A DNA stretch of 64,000 bases from NCBI GenBank assembly GCA_030269625.1, contig JAJDFZ010000002.1, forward strand, positions 1-64,000, in the 5' to 3' direction. This stretch comes from Oxalobacter sp. OttesenSCG-928-P03. Lineage in GTDB: Bacteria; Pseudomonadota; Gammaproteobacteria; Burkholderiales; Burkholderiaceae_D. The translations under genes were made by a program, and so were the position numbers. Positions 1 to 9,417 of this stretch are shown here, in pieces. The notes under the pieces are model-generated. The model was not told the DNA's origin, made no database searches, and worked only from the letters and a program-made list of their open reading frames with translations. Every line of letters starts with the position of its first letter. The stretch's first letter is position 1.

Positions 1-2279
1 CAGCGAGATCATTGCGGGATGTGGATATCCAGCTTGTGCTTGGGCGCAATACCTTCAACGCCAATGGCGCTTTTGGCAAAAGCGGCGAAAAGCTGGCGTG
101 GGCACTGAATGCTCCCCAACTGGCGGCATTGGGCAAGCCTTTCCAGGGTGCCATCAATGCTGAAGGTGACCTGGCCGGGACATTTAACGCATTGCAGGCA
201 AATCTGACATTGAGCGGTAATGATCTGGTTCTGCCCGGAGCGATACGGGCAAAATCCATTCAGGCGGATGGACATTTTGGCAGCCGGCCAGCGGATCCGC
301 TAAAGGTGCAGGTTCTGGCGCAAGGGGTGATCGTGGCCGATATGCCATGGCAGACGCTGCAGTTCCGGTCGAATGGATCGTTACAATCACACAGCCTTGA
401 GATCGCTGCCAAAAATGATACGGTAGATCTGCAGGTGCAGGCATCAGGCGGGTGGACATCCGGCCAGGGGTGGGCGGGAGACATACAGGCGCTGGAGAAC
501 AAGGGTAAACAGCCGTTTTCCCTGGCGTTTGCGGCACCGCTTCGCGTTGGTACCCGCCTTTTTTCCCTGAAGGATTTCACCCTGACCGTGCCTGATGGAA
601 AACTGGTCGTCAACAGGCTCGAGAAAAGGGCATCCCGCATTCAGTCAGATGGCTATGCAAAGGGCTTTCCTTTGCGATACCTGACGGCGTTTATTCCTTC
701 CCTTGACCGGAAAATCGGCGGCAGGCTGGTATTTGGTGCCGAATGGGATGTGGATATGGACCGCATGCTGACAGGAAAGGTGCACGTCTATCGTGAAAGC
801 GGTGATCTTACCCTGCGTGGAGATACCAGCGTCAAGTTGGGGCTTTCCGAGATGGATATTCGTCTGGGCCTTGCCAGAAACGAGCTGCAGGCACAGGCTG
901 ATATCAGGGGAGAAACCGTTGGCGTGATACAGCTCGTGGCCAATACTCAACTGGTTCGTAACAGAAACGGCTGGCATTTCCCGAAACAAAGTCCCTTCAA
1001 GCTGCAGCTTGATGCGGATATGCCGACACTGGACTGGGTTGGCGCTGTAAGCGGGCAGCCGGATATCGATATCGGCGGGAGTCTGAAAATGCGGATCAAC
1101 GGCGGCGGCACGGTTGGCGATCCCCGGCTGACGGGAACACTGGCCGGAAATGCCCTTTCCTTTCGCTGGTATACCTGGGGAGTGAAGCTGCATGACGGCC
1201 AGTTGCGGGCGAGTCTGGATAATAACCGCGTCACCCTGGAGCAGGCGGTGATCCATGGAGATGAGGGGATATTCCGCGTGGAGGGAGGAGGGCGCTTTGA
1301 TCAGGGGAATATGCATATCGATCTCAGTTTCCTGTCAGACAAATTGCTTTTGCTTTCAGCTCCGGACAAGCAATTGGCCGTTAGCGGACAGGGGCGCATG
1401 GTGATGGACCATGAAAAGGTGATGCTGAACGGAAAATGGCAGGTTGACCGGGCGCTGATCCAGTCTGTTGAATACAAAAATGTGAGTTTCAGCGATGACG
1501 TGGTCGTTGTCGGCCGTGAAGATACCGGTGAGCGAGGCAAAGTGCCACTGGCGCTGATGCTGGATATGAGCCTGGATCTGGGGGAGCAGTTCAAGGTGGA
1601 CGGGTGGGGGCTCAATACGCGTCTGGAGGGAAAGCTGCAGGCGCTGTCTGCAGAGGATCAGTCGCTGCGTGTTCACGGCACGGTTCGTACGGTGAACGCG
1701 ACCTTTAATGCATATGGACAGAAACTGCAGGTTGAAAGAGGGAGCGTGGTTTTCAGCGGTCCGGCAGACAGGCCGTCCCTGGATATCCTGGCGGTGAGAA
1801 AGGTGCCGACTTTCGGGATGGAAAATGCGGTGGAGGCGGGTGTGCAGATAAGGGGAACGCCGCAGAATCTGCAGGTCAAGCTGGTATCCACTCCCAATGT
1901 TCCGGATTCGGAAAAGCTGTCATGGCTGATACTGGGGCATGGCGGTGCGCAGAATTCGGATGATCATGAACGCAGTGTTCTGGCTGCTGCCGGCGCGGCG
2001 CTGCTCAGTACATCGTCTCTTGGCAGCATGCAGTCCGGGCTGGCGAGCACGATCGGCGTGGATGAAATCGGGGTTGGTACCGGCGCGGATATGGAAAGTA
2101 CCGTGCTTTCCGTCAGCAAACAGATATCCAATCGCCTGTACCTGACATATGAACAGGGAATTTCGACAGTATCGAATCTGGTCAAGCTGCGCTATTTGGT
2201 ATCAAACCGGGTGCGTCTGGAAGCCGCAACCGGAACAAGCAGTGCCATTGACCTGCTGTACGAGTGGAGTTTTGACTAG
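1..2279 (+). CDS. tamB: Translocation and assembly module subunit TamB, C-terminal part (cut by window edge)
   Basis: The reading frame is open from base 3, so the start lies outside the window; about 758 C-terminal residues are seen. The visible part is a long run of beta-rich, low-cysteine repeats typical of AsmA/TamB-like proteins. It ends in the conserved TamB C-terminal domain, with a 'LSWLILGHGG' type segment and 'LTYEQGIS', 'LRYLVSNRVRLEA' and a terminal aromatic 'YEWSFD'. In the known family TamB spans the periplasm from the inner membrane and works with the outer-membrane partner TamA in lipid transport and autotransporter assembly. TamA would be expected upstream, outside the window. 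The stop lies 11 bases from the end of the convergent DUF3108 gene, and I see no terminator between them. Confidence 0.9.
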   Translation, partial: ARSLRDVDIQLVLGRNTFNANGAFGKSGEKLAWALNAPQLAALGKPFQGAINAEGDLAGTFNALQANLTLSGNDLVLPGAIRAKSIQADGHFGSRPADPLKVQVLAQGVIVADMPWQTLQFRSNGSLQSHSLEIAAKNDTVDLQVQASGGWTSGQGWAGDIQALENKGKQPFSLAFAAPLRVGTRLFSLKDFTLTVPDGKLVVNRLEKRASRIQSDGYAKGFPLRYLTAFIPSLDRKIGGRLVFGAEWDVDMDRMLTGKVHVYRESGDLTLRGDTSVKLGLSEMDIRLGLARNELQAQADIRGETVGVIQLVANTQLVRNRNGWHFPKQSPFKLQLDADMPTLDWVGAVSGQPDIDIGGSLKMRINGGGTVGDPRLTGTLAGNALSFRWYTWGVKLHDGQLRASLDNNRVTLEQAVIHGDEGIFRVEGGGRFDQGNMHIDLSFLSDKLLLLSAPDKQLAVSGQGRMVMDHEKVMLNGKWQVDRALIQSVEYKNVSFSDDVVVVGREDTGERGKVPLALMLDMSLDLGEQFKVDGWGLNTRLEGKLQALSAEDQSLRVHGTVRTVNATFNAYGQKLQVERGSVVFSGPADRPSLDILAVRKVPTFGMENAVEAGVQIRGTPQNLQVKLVSTPNVPDSEKLSWLILGHGGAQNSDDHERSVLAAAGAALLSTSSLGSMQSGLASTIGVDEIGVGTGADMESTVLSVSKQISNRLYLTYEQGISTVSNLVKLRYLVSNRVRLEAATGTSSAIDLLYEWSFD

Positions 2280-2290
2280 GTTCGTTCGTG

Positions 2291-3052
2291 TTATTTCTGC
2301 GCAATATTTTTGATAACCTGCTCAAGGCGGAAATTCCTGTTGTCATCAAAAATCAGCCTGAGAGGGTACCAATGCATATCAGGGGCCAGCCAGACCTCCG
2401 TTGTTTTGCCTTTTTTGTCCTGTCTTCTGATATGAATCGTATTGATATCACCCAATGCGGTCTGAAGGGTTTCCTCGTCCAGAATGGTGAAATCCCACAA
2501 GTCAATCTTGTTTCGTCCGACGACCTTTAACGTGAATGTGCTGCCAGGCGCGAATTTTTCCGGGTTTGCCCGGGCTGCTGATGCGAGCTGCCAGACAATG
2601 CTTGCCCGATCCTGGATGTTGTCTTCCAGCGGAATGGTTTTGTCTGATTCGGAAAACAGCAGCGTATTGTGGTTACGATCGAAGGTCACCGTTGTTTCAT
2701 CCTTGCCGATGCGCTTTTCCTTGAAAAGGCTTGGCTTTAATGCATCCGATCCGATTTCCCCTTTGCTGGATGATTCCAGCACCTGTCCCAGGGCATTGCC
2801 TCTGGCGCTGGTCTGGATGAGGTATTCATTGCCCTTGTTTTCCCACTGGATGATGGAACGGCCGCCAATACTCATGGCCGTGATTTTTACACGGACGGTG
2901 TACTGCAGTTCAACAGAGGGAGGCGGGGACAGCATTTTGCCGGAAGCCGCCGTTTCGGCGAGGGTGTCGGGCGTCATCATGACAAGGACAATGCTGCAGA
3001 CAAATGGCAAAAGCCAGTGCAAAAGCCTTGTTTGTTTATGATCGGGAGTCAT
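2291..3052 (-). CDS. DUF3108 domain secreted protein
   Basis: 253 residues. The N-terminus has a short charged stretch, a hydrophobic segment (about residues 11-27) and a probable signal-peptidase site near 'TLAETA', so export to the periplasm is likely. The body matches the general look of DUF3108 proteins: 'LQYTVRVKITAMSIGG', 'WENKGNEYLIQTSARG', and near the end 'DMHWYPLRLIFDDNRNFRLEQ'. The family is common in Betaproteobacteria and has no settled biochemical role; an envelope function is only inferred from the signal peptide. It faces the end of tamB. About 200 bases separate its start from the divergent rfaE2. Confidence 0.75.
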   Translation of the reverse strand: MTPDHKQTRLLHWLLPFVCSIVLVMMTPDTLAETAASGKMLSPPPSVELQYTVRVKITAMSIGGRSIIQWENKGNEYLIQTSARGNALGQVLESSSKGEIGSDALKPSLFKEKRIGKDETTVTFDRNHNTLLFSESDKTIPLEDNIQDRASIVWQLASAARANPEKFAPGSTFTLKVVGRNKIDLWDFTILDEETLQTALGDINTIHIRRQDKKGKTTEVWLAPDMHWYPLRLIFDDNRNFRLEQVIKNIAQK

Positions 3053-3254
3053 GTCGATATCCTGCTTCAGGTGAGATGAGATTTGCCATTATCCGGACAA
3101 AAAGAAAATGGTACACAGGAGATTATCCGCCTATGTTGGTCAGTCGTAAAGCAAGAAAAGTTTTGTTTTGCGCCAAAAAGGCAAAAAAAACTGGCAAATC
3201 AGGGTTTCAAAAGGTATCTTACTCGTCAGTCAATCGCATCAGGAGCCATGTCAT

Positions 3255-3734
3255 ATGCCGCCTTTTCTTCGAAAAATCTGTCTGCGCGCGGAATTGTCCG
3301 CCCGGGTTGCCGATCTGCCGAGGCCGATTGTGCTCACCAACGGCGTTTTTGATATTCTGCATCGCGGCCACGTGACTTACCTGGCGCGGGCAAAGGCGCT
3401 GGGCGCGTCTCTTGTTGTGGCGGTCAATACGGATGCCTCTGTCAGGCGGCTGGGAAAGGGCGATGACAGGCCCATCAACATCTGTGAGGATCGCATGACA
3501 GTGCTGGCCGCCCTGGAATCGGTTGATCTGGTTGTTTCATTTGAGGAGGATACCGCCCTGGAAATCGTGCAGGAAATTATGCCGGAATGGTATGCCAAAG
3601 GTGGGGATTACGATGTCACGGCGATCCCGGAAGGTATGGCTGTTATCTCGCAGGGAGGGAAAGCCGTGGCTGTTCCTGTCGAACATGAGCGCTCGACAAC
3701 ATCCATGCTTTCCAGAATCAGGCACGATAAGTAG
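3255..3734 (+). CDS. rfaE2: D-glycero-beta-D-manno-heptose 1-phosphate adenylyltransferase (stand-alone HldE domain II)
   Basis: 159 residues. This is the nucleotidyltransferase half of the E. coli bifunctional HldE. It activates heptose 1-phosphate with ATP to give ADP-D,D-heptose for the LPS inner core. The fold signature is visible as 'TNGVFDILHRGH' (residues about 28-39), with HRGH the HxGH nucleotide-binding motif. Near the end 'GKAVAVPVEHERSTTSMLSRI' matches the family's STT..I segment. I chose the ATG at 3255 because a good ribosome site, AGGAG at 3241-3245, sits nine bases upstream; the frame is open for 29 more codons upstream. The kinase half (rfaE1) is not in the window, as in other Burkholderiales where the two are separate genes. 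Confidence 0.9.
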   Translation: MPPFLRKICLRAELSARVADLPRPIVLTNGVFDILHRGHVTYLARAKALGASLVVAVNTDASVRRLGKGDDRPINICEDRMTVLAALESVDLVVSFEEDTALEIVQEIMPEWYAKGGDYDVTAIPEGMAVISQGGKAVAVPVEHERSTTSMLSRIRHDK

Positions 3735-3760
3735 GGCCGTTTCTACGATGTGATGGTGCG

Positions 3761-4654
3761 TTAAAAAATGTCGTCGTCATCGCCGGGATCCGAAAGCGTC
3801 ACGGCGTCAGCCATCATGGCAATGGTTTCGGGTGAAAGCGCGGTTTCGACTGAAAGGGCATTGAAGTCAAAGTGCTTTTTATCCATCAGGTGGGACGGAA
3901 CGATCGTGGAGAGAGCCGAGAAAATGTTTTCAACCCGCCCCGGGAATTTTTTTTCCCATTCCCGCATCAGGGCTTTTATCTGCGCGCGCTGCTGATTGAC
4001 ATACGGACCACAGAAATTGCAGGGAATCAGCGGAAACCGCCGCATTTCGGCATAGCGTATCAGGTCGTTTTCCCGGACGTAGGCCAAAGGCCGGATCACG
4101 ATATGACGGCCATCATCCGTCCGCAGCTTGGGAGGCATGCCCTTGAGTTTGGCGGCAAAGAAAAGGTTGAGAAAAAACGTTTCAATCATATCGTCACGGT
4201 GGTGCCCGAGCGCGATCTTGGTTGCCCCGATTTCGCCGGCAACACGATACAGAACACCTCTGCGCAGGCGCGCACACAAAGAACAGCCGGCTTTCCCTTC
4301 CGGGATAAGGCGCTTCATGATGCTGTAGGTATCCTCTTCCTCGATATGGTAGGCAATGCCTCTTTCTTCCAGGTATCCGGGAAGCACATCTGCCGGGAAT
4401 CCGGGCTGTTTCTGGTTCAGGTTGACGGCAATGATGTCAAAGTGGACAGGCGCCCGTGACTGAAGCGTCAGCAGAATATCCAGCAGGCAAAAACTGTCTT
4501 TCCCGCCGGACAGGCACACCATGACCTTGTCACCTTCCTCGATCATGTTGAAGTCGCCAATAGCCTGGCCTGTCTGTCGGCACAGACGCTTGTTCAGCTT
4601 GTTGTTTTCAAATCCGGTTTTCCTGTATTGCCGACGGGTTGCTGCTTTCGACAT
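3761..4654 (-). CDS. ttcA: tRNA 2-thiocytidine(32) synthetase TtcA
   Basis: 297 residues. TtcA thiolates cytidine 32 of certain tRNAs, using ATP and an iron-sulfur cluster. The PP-loop SGGKDS is at residues 49-54. The cluster cysteines are visible as CSLC (124, 127) followed by ARLRRG, and CNFC (212, 215). Length is normal for the family. The C-terminus is acidic (DPGDDDDIF). It ends 27 bases from the convergent rfaE2 stop and starts 15 bases downstream of folB on the same strand, so folB-ttcA are probably co-transcribed. Confidence 0.95.
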   Translation of the reverse strand: MSKAATRRQYRKTGFENNKLNKRLCRQTGQAIGDFNMIEEGDKVMVCLSGGKDSFCLLDILLTLQSRAPVHFDIIAVNLNQKQPGFPADVLPGYLEERGIAYHIEEEDTYSIMKRLIPEGKAGCSLCARLRRGVLYRVAGEIGATKIALGHHRDDMIETFFLNLFFAAKLKGMPPKLRTDDGRHIVIRPLAYVRENDLIRYAEMRRFPLIPCNFCGPYVNQQRAQIKALMREWEKKFPGRVENIFSALSTIVPSHLMDKKHFDFNALSVETALSPETIAMMADAVTLSDPGDDDDIF

Positions 4655-4668
4655 AAATGGGCAAATCG

Positions 4669-5067
4669 TTAGGGTTTTTCGCGCTTGATGTGAAAGACTT
4701 CGACACCGATGCTTTCGGCATTTTCGTAAATGTCCGGTTTTTCCGTAGAAACTCTCACCGCCCTGACATCAGGGTGCGCCAAAAGCAGATGGGCGATTTC
4801 ATCACAGAATGTTTCCTGCAGGTTGATGTGACCACGCAATGCCAGGCTGTCTAAGGCTTCCTTGATAAAGGAGTAATCCACGACTTCGGCCAGTTCGTCA
4901 TCCAGCGGGGTCGAAAGAGCCAGTGAAACGAACAGGTCCACATTGACAAGCAGGCGCTGGGGGCCTTTTTTTTCAGCATCAAGTACGCCGATCCGCACGG
5001 ACATTTCGTAGTTGCGGAGGAAAATGCGGCGACAGTCAGCAAGCCGGGGATGAAGAAGGGTATGCAT
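4669..5067 (-). CDS. folB: Dihydroneopterin aldolase FolB
   Basis: 132 residues. FolB converts 7,8-dihydroneopterin to 6-hydroxymethyl-dihydropterin plus glycolaldehyde in folate synthesis. Recognisable segments are '[31 protein letters not shown]' near the start, '[11 protein letters not shown]' in the middle and '[15 protein letters not shown]', where the family's conserved glutamate lies. The end '[26 protein letters not shown]' is also typical. It is upstream of ttcA on the same strand and divergent from the methyltransferase gene at 5252. Confidence 0.9.
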   Translation of the reverse strand: MHTLLHPRLADCRRIFLRNYEMSVRIGVLDAEKKGPQRLLVNVDLFVSLALSTPLDDELAEVVDYSFIKEALDSLALRGHINLQETFCDEIAHLLLAHPDVRAVRVSTEKPDIYENAESIGVEVFHIKREKP

Positions 5068-5251
5068 GGTTTTTCCGTAATATCCTGAAAATGGCGTCGG
5101 GCGTTTCGTGCCGGAGGGGCTTCAAACCCGCTCTGTCATGATCATTGTACGTCAGCCTGGCCGGAGGATGGAAACGTTTTATATTTTTTGGCCGGGTGGT
5201 GGCAGTATAAACCGGGGTGCGGGCCAGCCCGTCTTTGAATACAATGAGGCC

Positions 5252-6382
5252 ATGACATTGCAAGAATTCTCTGCCGACGCACTGAAGCGAAAAATGGAAG
5301 ACGCCATCATGGAAAATGCCGGCTGGATTTCATTTGCACGGTACATGGACATGGCGTTGTACGAGCCGGGCCTGGGATATTACAACAACGGCGGGATCAT
5401 ACTGGGCCGGGATGGCGATTTTGTGACAGCCCCTGAAATTTCGGCGCTGTTCGGGCAAACGCTTGCCCATGCGCTTGTTCCGCTCATGGCACAGTCCGCG
5501 CCGCGAATTCTGGAGATTGGCGCCGGCAGCGGGAAACTGGCTCATGACATCCTGGAGGAACTGGCTCTTCTGGGTATCCACCCGGAACATTACGATATTC
5601 TGGATCTTTCGGGTAATTTGCGCCTGAGACAGCAGCAGATGCTGACCGGCTTTCCCCAGGTCCGCTGGCTTGACCGGTTGCCTGATACCTTCACTGGCGT
5701 GATTATCGGAAATGAGGCATTGGATGCCATGCCGGTTCAGCGGGTGAAAAAGAAAAACGGGAGATGGCATGAATTGGGGGTCAGCCTGTCACAGGGGCAC
5801 CTTGTTTCTGTGGAAAGGCCGGCAAAAGCCGGTCTGCTGGAACAGATTGCCTGGCAGATTCCGGATGCGGATGAACTGGAGGAGGGATATGTCACCGAGG
5901 TGCATACGCATGCCTGCGCTTTTATCCGTTCATTGGCTGAAGTACAAAAGGCAGGAGAGGGGAGTGCCGCGATTTTTATTGATTACGGTTACCCGGCACG
6001 GGAGTATTACCTGCCGGAGCGTAACCGGGGAACCCTGATGTCCTATTACCGGCACCGCTCCCATTCTGATCCGTTTTTATATCCGGGCTCACAGGATATT
6101 ACCGCGCATGTGGATTTTTCGGCCCTGGCCCGGGTGGCTGTGGAGAATGGGCTGGATGTGCTTTGTTATGCCAGCCAGGCCGGTTTTCTTCTGGCGGGCG
6201 GCATAACGGATCGTTTGCTGCGCCTTTCGCCGGAGGATGCAGTACGTTATCTGCCCGAAGCCCGAAAGGCGCAAATGCTGCTTTCTCCGGCAGAAATGGG
6301 AGAGCTTTTCAAAGTACTGGTTTTCGGCAATCTTGATTTGCCGGCGCAATTGGCCGCCATTAACCGGAGTGATCGGCTGTGA
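5252..6382 (+). CDS. Class I SAM-dependent methyltransferase, MidA/NDUFAF7-like (DUF185)
   Basis: 376 residues from the ATG at 5252, preceded by a TGAGG ribosome site; the frame is open for 48 codons further upstream but that stretch does not look like the family. Key segments: 'ISFARYMDMALYEPGLGYYNNG' at the start, the SAM-binding glycine loop 'RILEIGAGSGKLAHDIL', 'VIIGNEALDAMPVQRV' and 'AIFIDYGYPAREYYLPERNRGTL'. Eukaryotic members methylate an arginine of a respiratory complex I subunit; the bacterial substrate is not established. A perfect inverted repeat starts 2 bases after the stop. Confidence 0.85.
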   Translation: MTLQEFSADALKRKMEDAIMENAGWISFARYMDMALYEPGLGYYNNGGIILGRDGDFVTAPEISALFGQTLAHALVPLMAQSAPRILEIGAGSGKLAHDILEELALLGIHPEHYDILDLSGNLRLRQQQMLTGFPQVRWLDRLPDTFTGVIIGNEALDAMPVQRVKKKNGRWHELGVSLSQGHLVSVERPAKAGLLEQIAWQIPDADELEEGYVTEVHTHACAFIRSLAEVQKAGEGSAAIFIDYGYPAREYYLPERNRGTLMSYYRHRSHSDPFLYPGSQDITAHVDFSALARVAVENGLDVLCYASQAGFLLAGGITDRLLRLSPEDAVRYLPEARKAQMLLSPAEMGELFKVLVFGNLDLPAQLAAINRSDRL

Positions 6383-6383
6383 A

Positions 6384-6417
6384 AAACGGCAAAACAGCAC
6401 AGGCCGTTTTGCCGTTT
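6384..6417 (-). terminator. Hairpin terminator between convergent genes
   Basis: A perfect 12-bp inverted repeat, AAACGGCAAAAC (6384-6395) and GTTTTGCCGTTT (6406-6417), with a 10-base loop. On the minus strand the stem runs straight into five Ts, so it should end transcripts of the lipoprotein gene. On the plus strand the stem itself ends in three Ts, so it may also stop the methyltransferase transcript, less strongly. Confidence 0.75.
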
Positions 6418-6445
6418 GACTGATTGTGATGTGCCGCCAGCGTGA

Positions 6446-7039
6446 TTATCTGGACATGAGCACTTTTTTGGGAATCGGGCTGGAGCGGGTGAAGTCTGCA
6501 TCAACCTTGTCACGCCGCATATCCATGTTCCATCCGCCTTTTCCCGGTGTCATTTCAGCCCAGCCGTTAATGGGAACGGTAACAGGAATTTCGACAGCGC
6601 TGGCGGATTTGTCGTTGAGCTGGATATAAGCCTGGATGGCAATCTGTTCCATGACCTTCTGGGCGGGCAGGGTGCAGTTTTCACGGATATAGGCATGCGC
6701 TTTGGGGTTTTCAAAGACTTTTTGCCAGTCGGTGACACCGGGCGTGGTCTGGTACATGCCCTGTATGAATTGTTTGGCACCTTCATCGCCATTGACAACG
6801 TTCAGTTTGAATTTGTACCGGAGAACATAACTCCAGATGCCGGGCAGCGATTCGACTTTTTCGTATGAGTCCAGTTCGAGCCATTTGCACTGGTAGGTCG
6901 TTGAAAGAAGCTGTTTGACATTTTCTTCATTGGGGCGCGCGCAGCCAGCCAGGACGAGCGTTGCCATTGAAAGCACGATGGCGCTGAACCAGATGGGGCG
7001 TTTGTTTTTCCGAGGAGTTTCCGTTGTCTTGAATTTCAT
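6446..7039 (-). CDS. Putative lipoprotein of unknown function
   Basis: 197 residues from the ATG at 7039. The N-terminus has a long basic region (RKNKRP), a hydrophobic core and the lipobox LAGC ending at Cys33, so it should be a lipid-anchored envelope protein. The frame is open upstream to 7201, but that start would bury the signal peptide. The mature part has no motif I recognise. It contains two further cysteines (in 'TYQCKWLEL' and 'RENCTLP') that could form a disulfide, and ends in a basic tail. The upstream DUF1840 gene is on the same strand with about 145 bases between. I do not assign a function. Confidence 0.7.
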   Translation of the reverse strand: MKFKTTETPRKNKRPIWFSAIVLSMATLVLAGCARPNEENVKQLLSTTYQCKWLELDSYEKVESLPGIWSYVLRYKFKLNVVNGDEGAKQFIQGMYQTTPGVTDWQKVFENPKAHAYIRENCTLPAQKVMEQIAIQAYIQLNDKSASAVEIPVTVPINGWAEMTPGKGGWNMDMRRDKVDADFTRSSPIPKKVLMSR

Positions 7040-7184
7040 GAGAAAAAATAGGATGTATTGCCGGGAAAAGGAGATCCATTGCTGCAGGTCGGTAGTGCAA
7101 GCTATGGCACCAAACCCAATAGGGTACACCAAGTTCGGGTGTTTTTTGATTTTTCGACAAGGCATAAATGGTAATAATCCATTT

Positions 7185-7574
7185 TCAGACACCCCACACA
7201 ATATCCTTTTCTTTTTTGTGAGCCGCCTGCAGCATTTGCAGGAAGGGATAGGCGCGCGCCGAGAAGGGAACAGGGATGTCCGCTTTTTCCTGCCTGGATT
7301 TTTCCCTGTAAGGGTCCTTTTCCTCGTTTTTATCTTCCTGGAACCGGCGTTCTTCTGCTTCGCGCTCTTCTTTTTCGCGTTCTTCTCTTTCGCGGGCTTC
7401 CTCTATTTTCTGGCGGGAGATCTCTTTTTCCAGCGTTTCGATGGCCTTGCCGGTTTCGGCGGCCGTGATGATGCCCTGAGCCACGTCCTTGCCAAACAGG
7501 TCAAGAATCTGGCGGGCATTTTCCTCAAACATGTAAAGGTCGCCGGCGGCTTTTGATTTGAATCTAACCAGCAT
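7185..7574 (-). CDS. DUF1840 domain protein
   Basis: 129 residues. The first 50 residues ('LVRFKSKAAGDLYMFEENARQILDLFGK') and the last 30 ('PFSARAYPFLQMLQAAHKKEKDIVWGV') are the conserved ends of DUF1840 proteins. Between them lies a charged, Glu/Arg/Lys-rich helix of about 45 residues, probably a linker or coiled coil. A clear AGGAG site precedes the ATG. The family is largely restricted to Betaproteobacteria and its role is unknown. It follows yifB on the same strand. Confidence 0.8.
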   Translation of the reverse strand: MLVRFKSKAAGDLYMFEENARQILDLFGKDVAQGIITAAETGKAIETLEKEISRQKIEEAREREEREKEEREAEERRFQEDKNEEKDPYREKSRQEKADIPVPFSARAYPFLQMLQAAHKKEKDIVWGV

Positions 7575-7622
7575 ATGTCGTCTCCTGTTCTGTGGTATTC
7601 ATCACATTATGCAAGAAGCGGC

Positions 7623-9146
7623 TTACTGCTCCTGTAAGGCTCTTCGGTATTGTATGGCTTCGGCCACATGCCGCTGGCCGATTCTGCTTTCACTGGCCAG
7701 ATCGGCAATGGTTCGTGCCACCTTGAGAACACGGTGATAGGCCCTTGCCGACCAGTTGAGGCGGGCCACAGCCTGGCGCAGCAGTTGTTCTCCTTTTTCA
7801 TCCGGTTTGCACCAGGTGTCAATGTCTGCCGGGAGCAGCAGGTTATTGGGTTTGTGCTGCCTCGCTTCCTGTATGGCGCGGGCCTGTGCCACGCGCCGGG
7901 CAATGGATGCCGATGATTCGCTTTCTGACGGCTTCATCAATTCATCCTGGTTCAGAGCGCCAACCTGGATCTGGATGTCGATGCGGTCAAGCAAGGGGCC
8001 GGAAATGCGACCCTGGTAGCGGGCGATAGCATCGGGTGTGCAGCGGCACTTCCCTGATGCATGCCCCAGGTAACCGCAGGGGCAGGGATTCATGGCGGCA
8101 ATCATCTGAAAGCGGGCAGGAAAGGTCGCCTGTCTTGCCGCGCGTGAAATAGTGATATGGCCTGATTCGAGCGGTTCTCGCAGCACTTCCAGAACCCGGC
8201 GGTCAAATTCAGGCAGTTCATCAAGAAATAACACGCCGCAGTGGGCAAGGGATATTTCGCCCGGCCGGGGAGCATTGCCGCCGCCAACGAGAGCGACACC
8301 CGAGGCGGTATGATGTGGGGAACGGAAAGGACGCATCTTCCATCGGGATGCATGAAAGTGGCCGGTCAGTGACTGGACGGCGGCTGATTCCAGGGCTTCC
8401 TTGTCTGTCATGGGAGGCAAAATGCCGGCAAAACGGGTTGCCAGCATCGTTTTTCCTGTGCCCGGCGGGCCGCTCATGAGGACATTATGTCCACCAGCGG
8501 CAGCGACTTCCAGCGCGCGTTTTGCCTGTCCCTGTCCTTTGACATCGGCAAAGTCCGGGTACGATGCCTGGCCCGCCACATCGGTTGGTGTGTGTTCGGA
8601 AAGCCGGTACTCTTTTTCTTTTGAGCTGAAGTGAGCGCATACTTCCAGCAGGGAGTTCGCCGGCAGGATGGCCGTTTCTCCCACCAGGCTGGCTTCATCG
8701 GCATTGTCAGCCGGGAGGATAAAGGCAGTGCGTCTGCCGGTTGTTTCTCCGGCTCGCTGCATGGCAAAAGTCATGGCCAGTGCCCCCCGTATGGGCCGCA
8801 GATCGCCGGAAAGCGAAAGTTCACCGGCAAATTCATAAGCGCTTAACTGGTCTTTGGGGATCTGGCCGGAAGCAGCCAGAATGCCCAGTGCGATGGGCAG
8901 ATCAAAGCGCCCTGATTCCTTGGGCAGGTCGGCCGGTGCCAGGTTGACGGTGATTCTCCTTGCAGGAAATTCAAAACGGGCATTCTGCAGGGCGGCACGG
9001 ACGCGCTCACGGGCTTCCTTGACCTCCGTATCAGCCAGGCCGACAATCGTAAATGAAGGAAGTCCGTTCGCCAGATGCACTTCAACAGTCACTTCCGGCG
9101 CCGCCATGCCGGACAAGGCGCGGCTCTTGAGGATGGCAAGACTCAT
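7623..9146 (-). CDS. comM: YifB/ComM family Mg-chelatase-like AAA+ ATPase
   Basis: 507 residues. The N-terminal ChlI-like domain carries 'GLPSFTIVGLADTEVKEARERVRAAL'. The Walker A loop GPPGTGKT is at 226-233 and a Walker B segment follows as 'GVLFLDELPEF'. A cysteine-rich zinc-like segment 'NPCPCGYLGHASGKCRCTPD' and the C-terminal 'SARAYHRVLKVARTIADL' complete the family pattern. The Haemophilus/Vibrio homologue ComM is a helicase that drives branch migration in natural transformation. No other competence gene is seen here, so use in DNA uptake is not shown. It starts 13 bases after the ubiK stop, so the two look co-transcribed. Confidence 0.9.
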   Translation of the reverse strand: MSLAILKSRALSGMAAPEVTVEVHLANGLPSFTIVGLADTEVKEARERVRAALQNARFEFPARRITVNLAPADLPKESGRFDLPIALGILAASGQIPKDQLSAYEFAGELSLSGDLRPIRGALAMTFAMQRAGETTGRRTAFILPADNADEASLVGETAILPANSLLEVCAHFSSKEKEYRLSEHTPTDVAGQASYPDFADVKGQGQAKRALEVAAAGGHNVLMSGPPGTGKTMLATRFAGILPPMTDKEALESAAVQSLTGHFHASRWKMRPFRSPHHTASGVALVGGGNAPRPGEISLAHCGVLFLDELPEFDRRVLEVLREPLESGHITISRAARQATFPARFQMIAAMNPCPCGYLGHASGKCRCTPDAIARYQGRISGPLLDRIDIQIQVGALNQDELMKPSESESSASIARRVAQARAIQEARQHKPNNLLLPADIDTWCKPDEKGEQLLRQAVARLNWSARAYHRVLKVARTIADLASESRIGQRHVAEAIQYRRALQEQ

Positions 9147-9159
9147 GTGTTGCAGTTAC

Positions 9160-9417
9160 TCAGACGGTCCGGTCATCAGAGGGAGGGACTTTTTTTTCCA
9201 GTGCGGCCAGCCGCGTCTGCAATATGATGATCTGTTCGCGCAACTGGGAGATGGTCATGGCCTGCAGGTCAAATTCCTCGCGGGTGACCACATCAAGGCG
9301 GGAAAGTGCCTGGGTGATCATGGCGCGCACATTTTTTTCGATATCCTTGACAGGAGAACTGTCGATGATCTGGTTGATGCGGGATTGCAGATCATCAAAA
9401 ATTTTTTTCTTTTCCAT
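9160..9417 (-). CDS. ubiK: Ubiquinone biosynthesis accessory factor UbiK
   Basis: 85 residues. The sequence is a short helical protein with a C-terminal coiled coil ('SQLREQIIILQTRLAALEKKV'). The core 'MITQALSRLDVVTREEFDLQ' is the conserved UbiK/BMFP segment. In gamma-proteobacteria UbiK helps UbiJ organise the aerobic ubiquinone-making complex. It is the first gene of a probable ubiK-yifB unit and faces away from gshA across a 380-base gap. Confidence 0.85.
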   Translation of the reverse strand: MEKKKIFDDLQSRINQIIDSSPVKDIEKNVRAMITQALSRLDVVTREEFDLQAMTISQLREQIIILQTRLAALEKKVPPSDDRTV

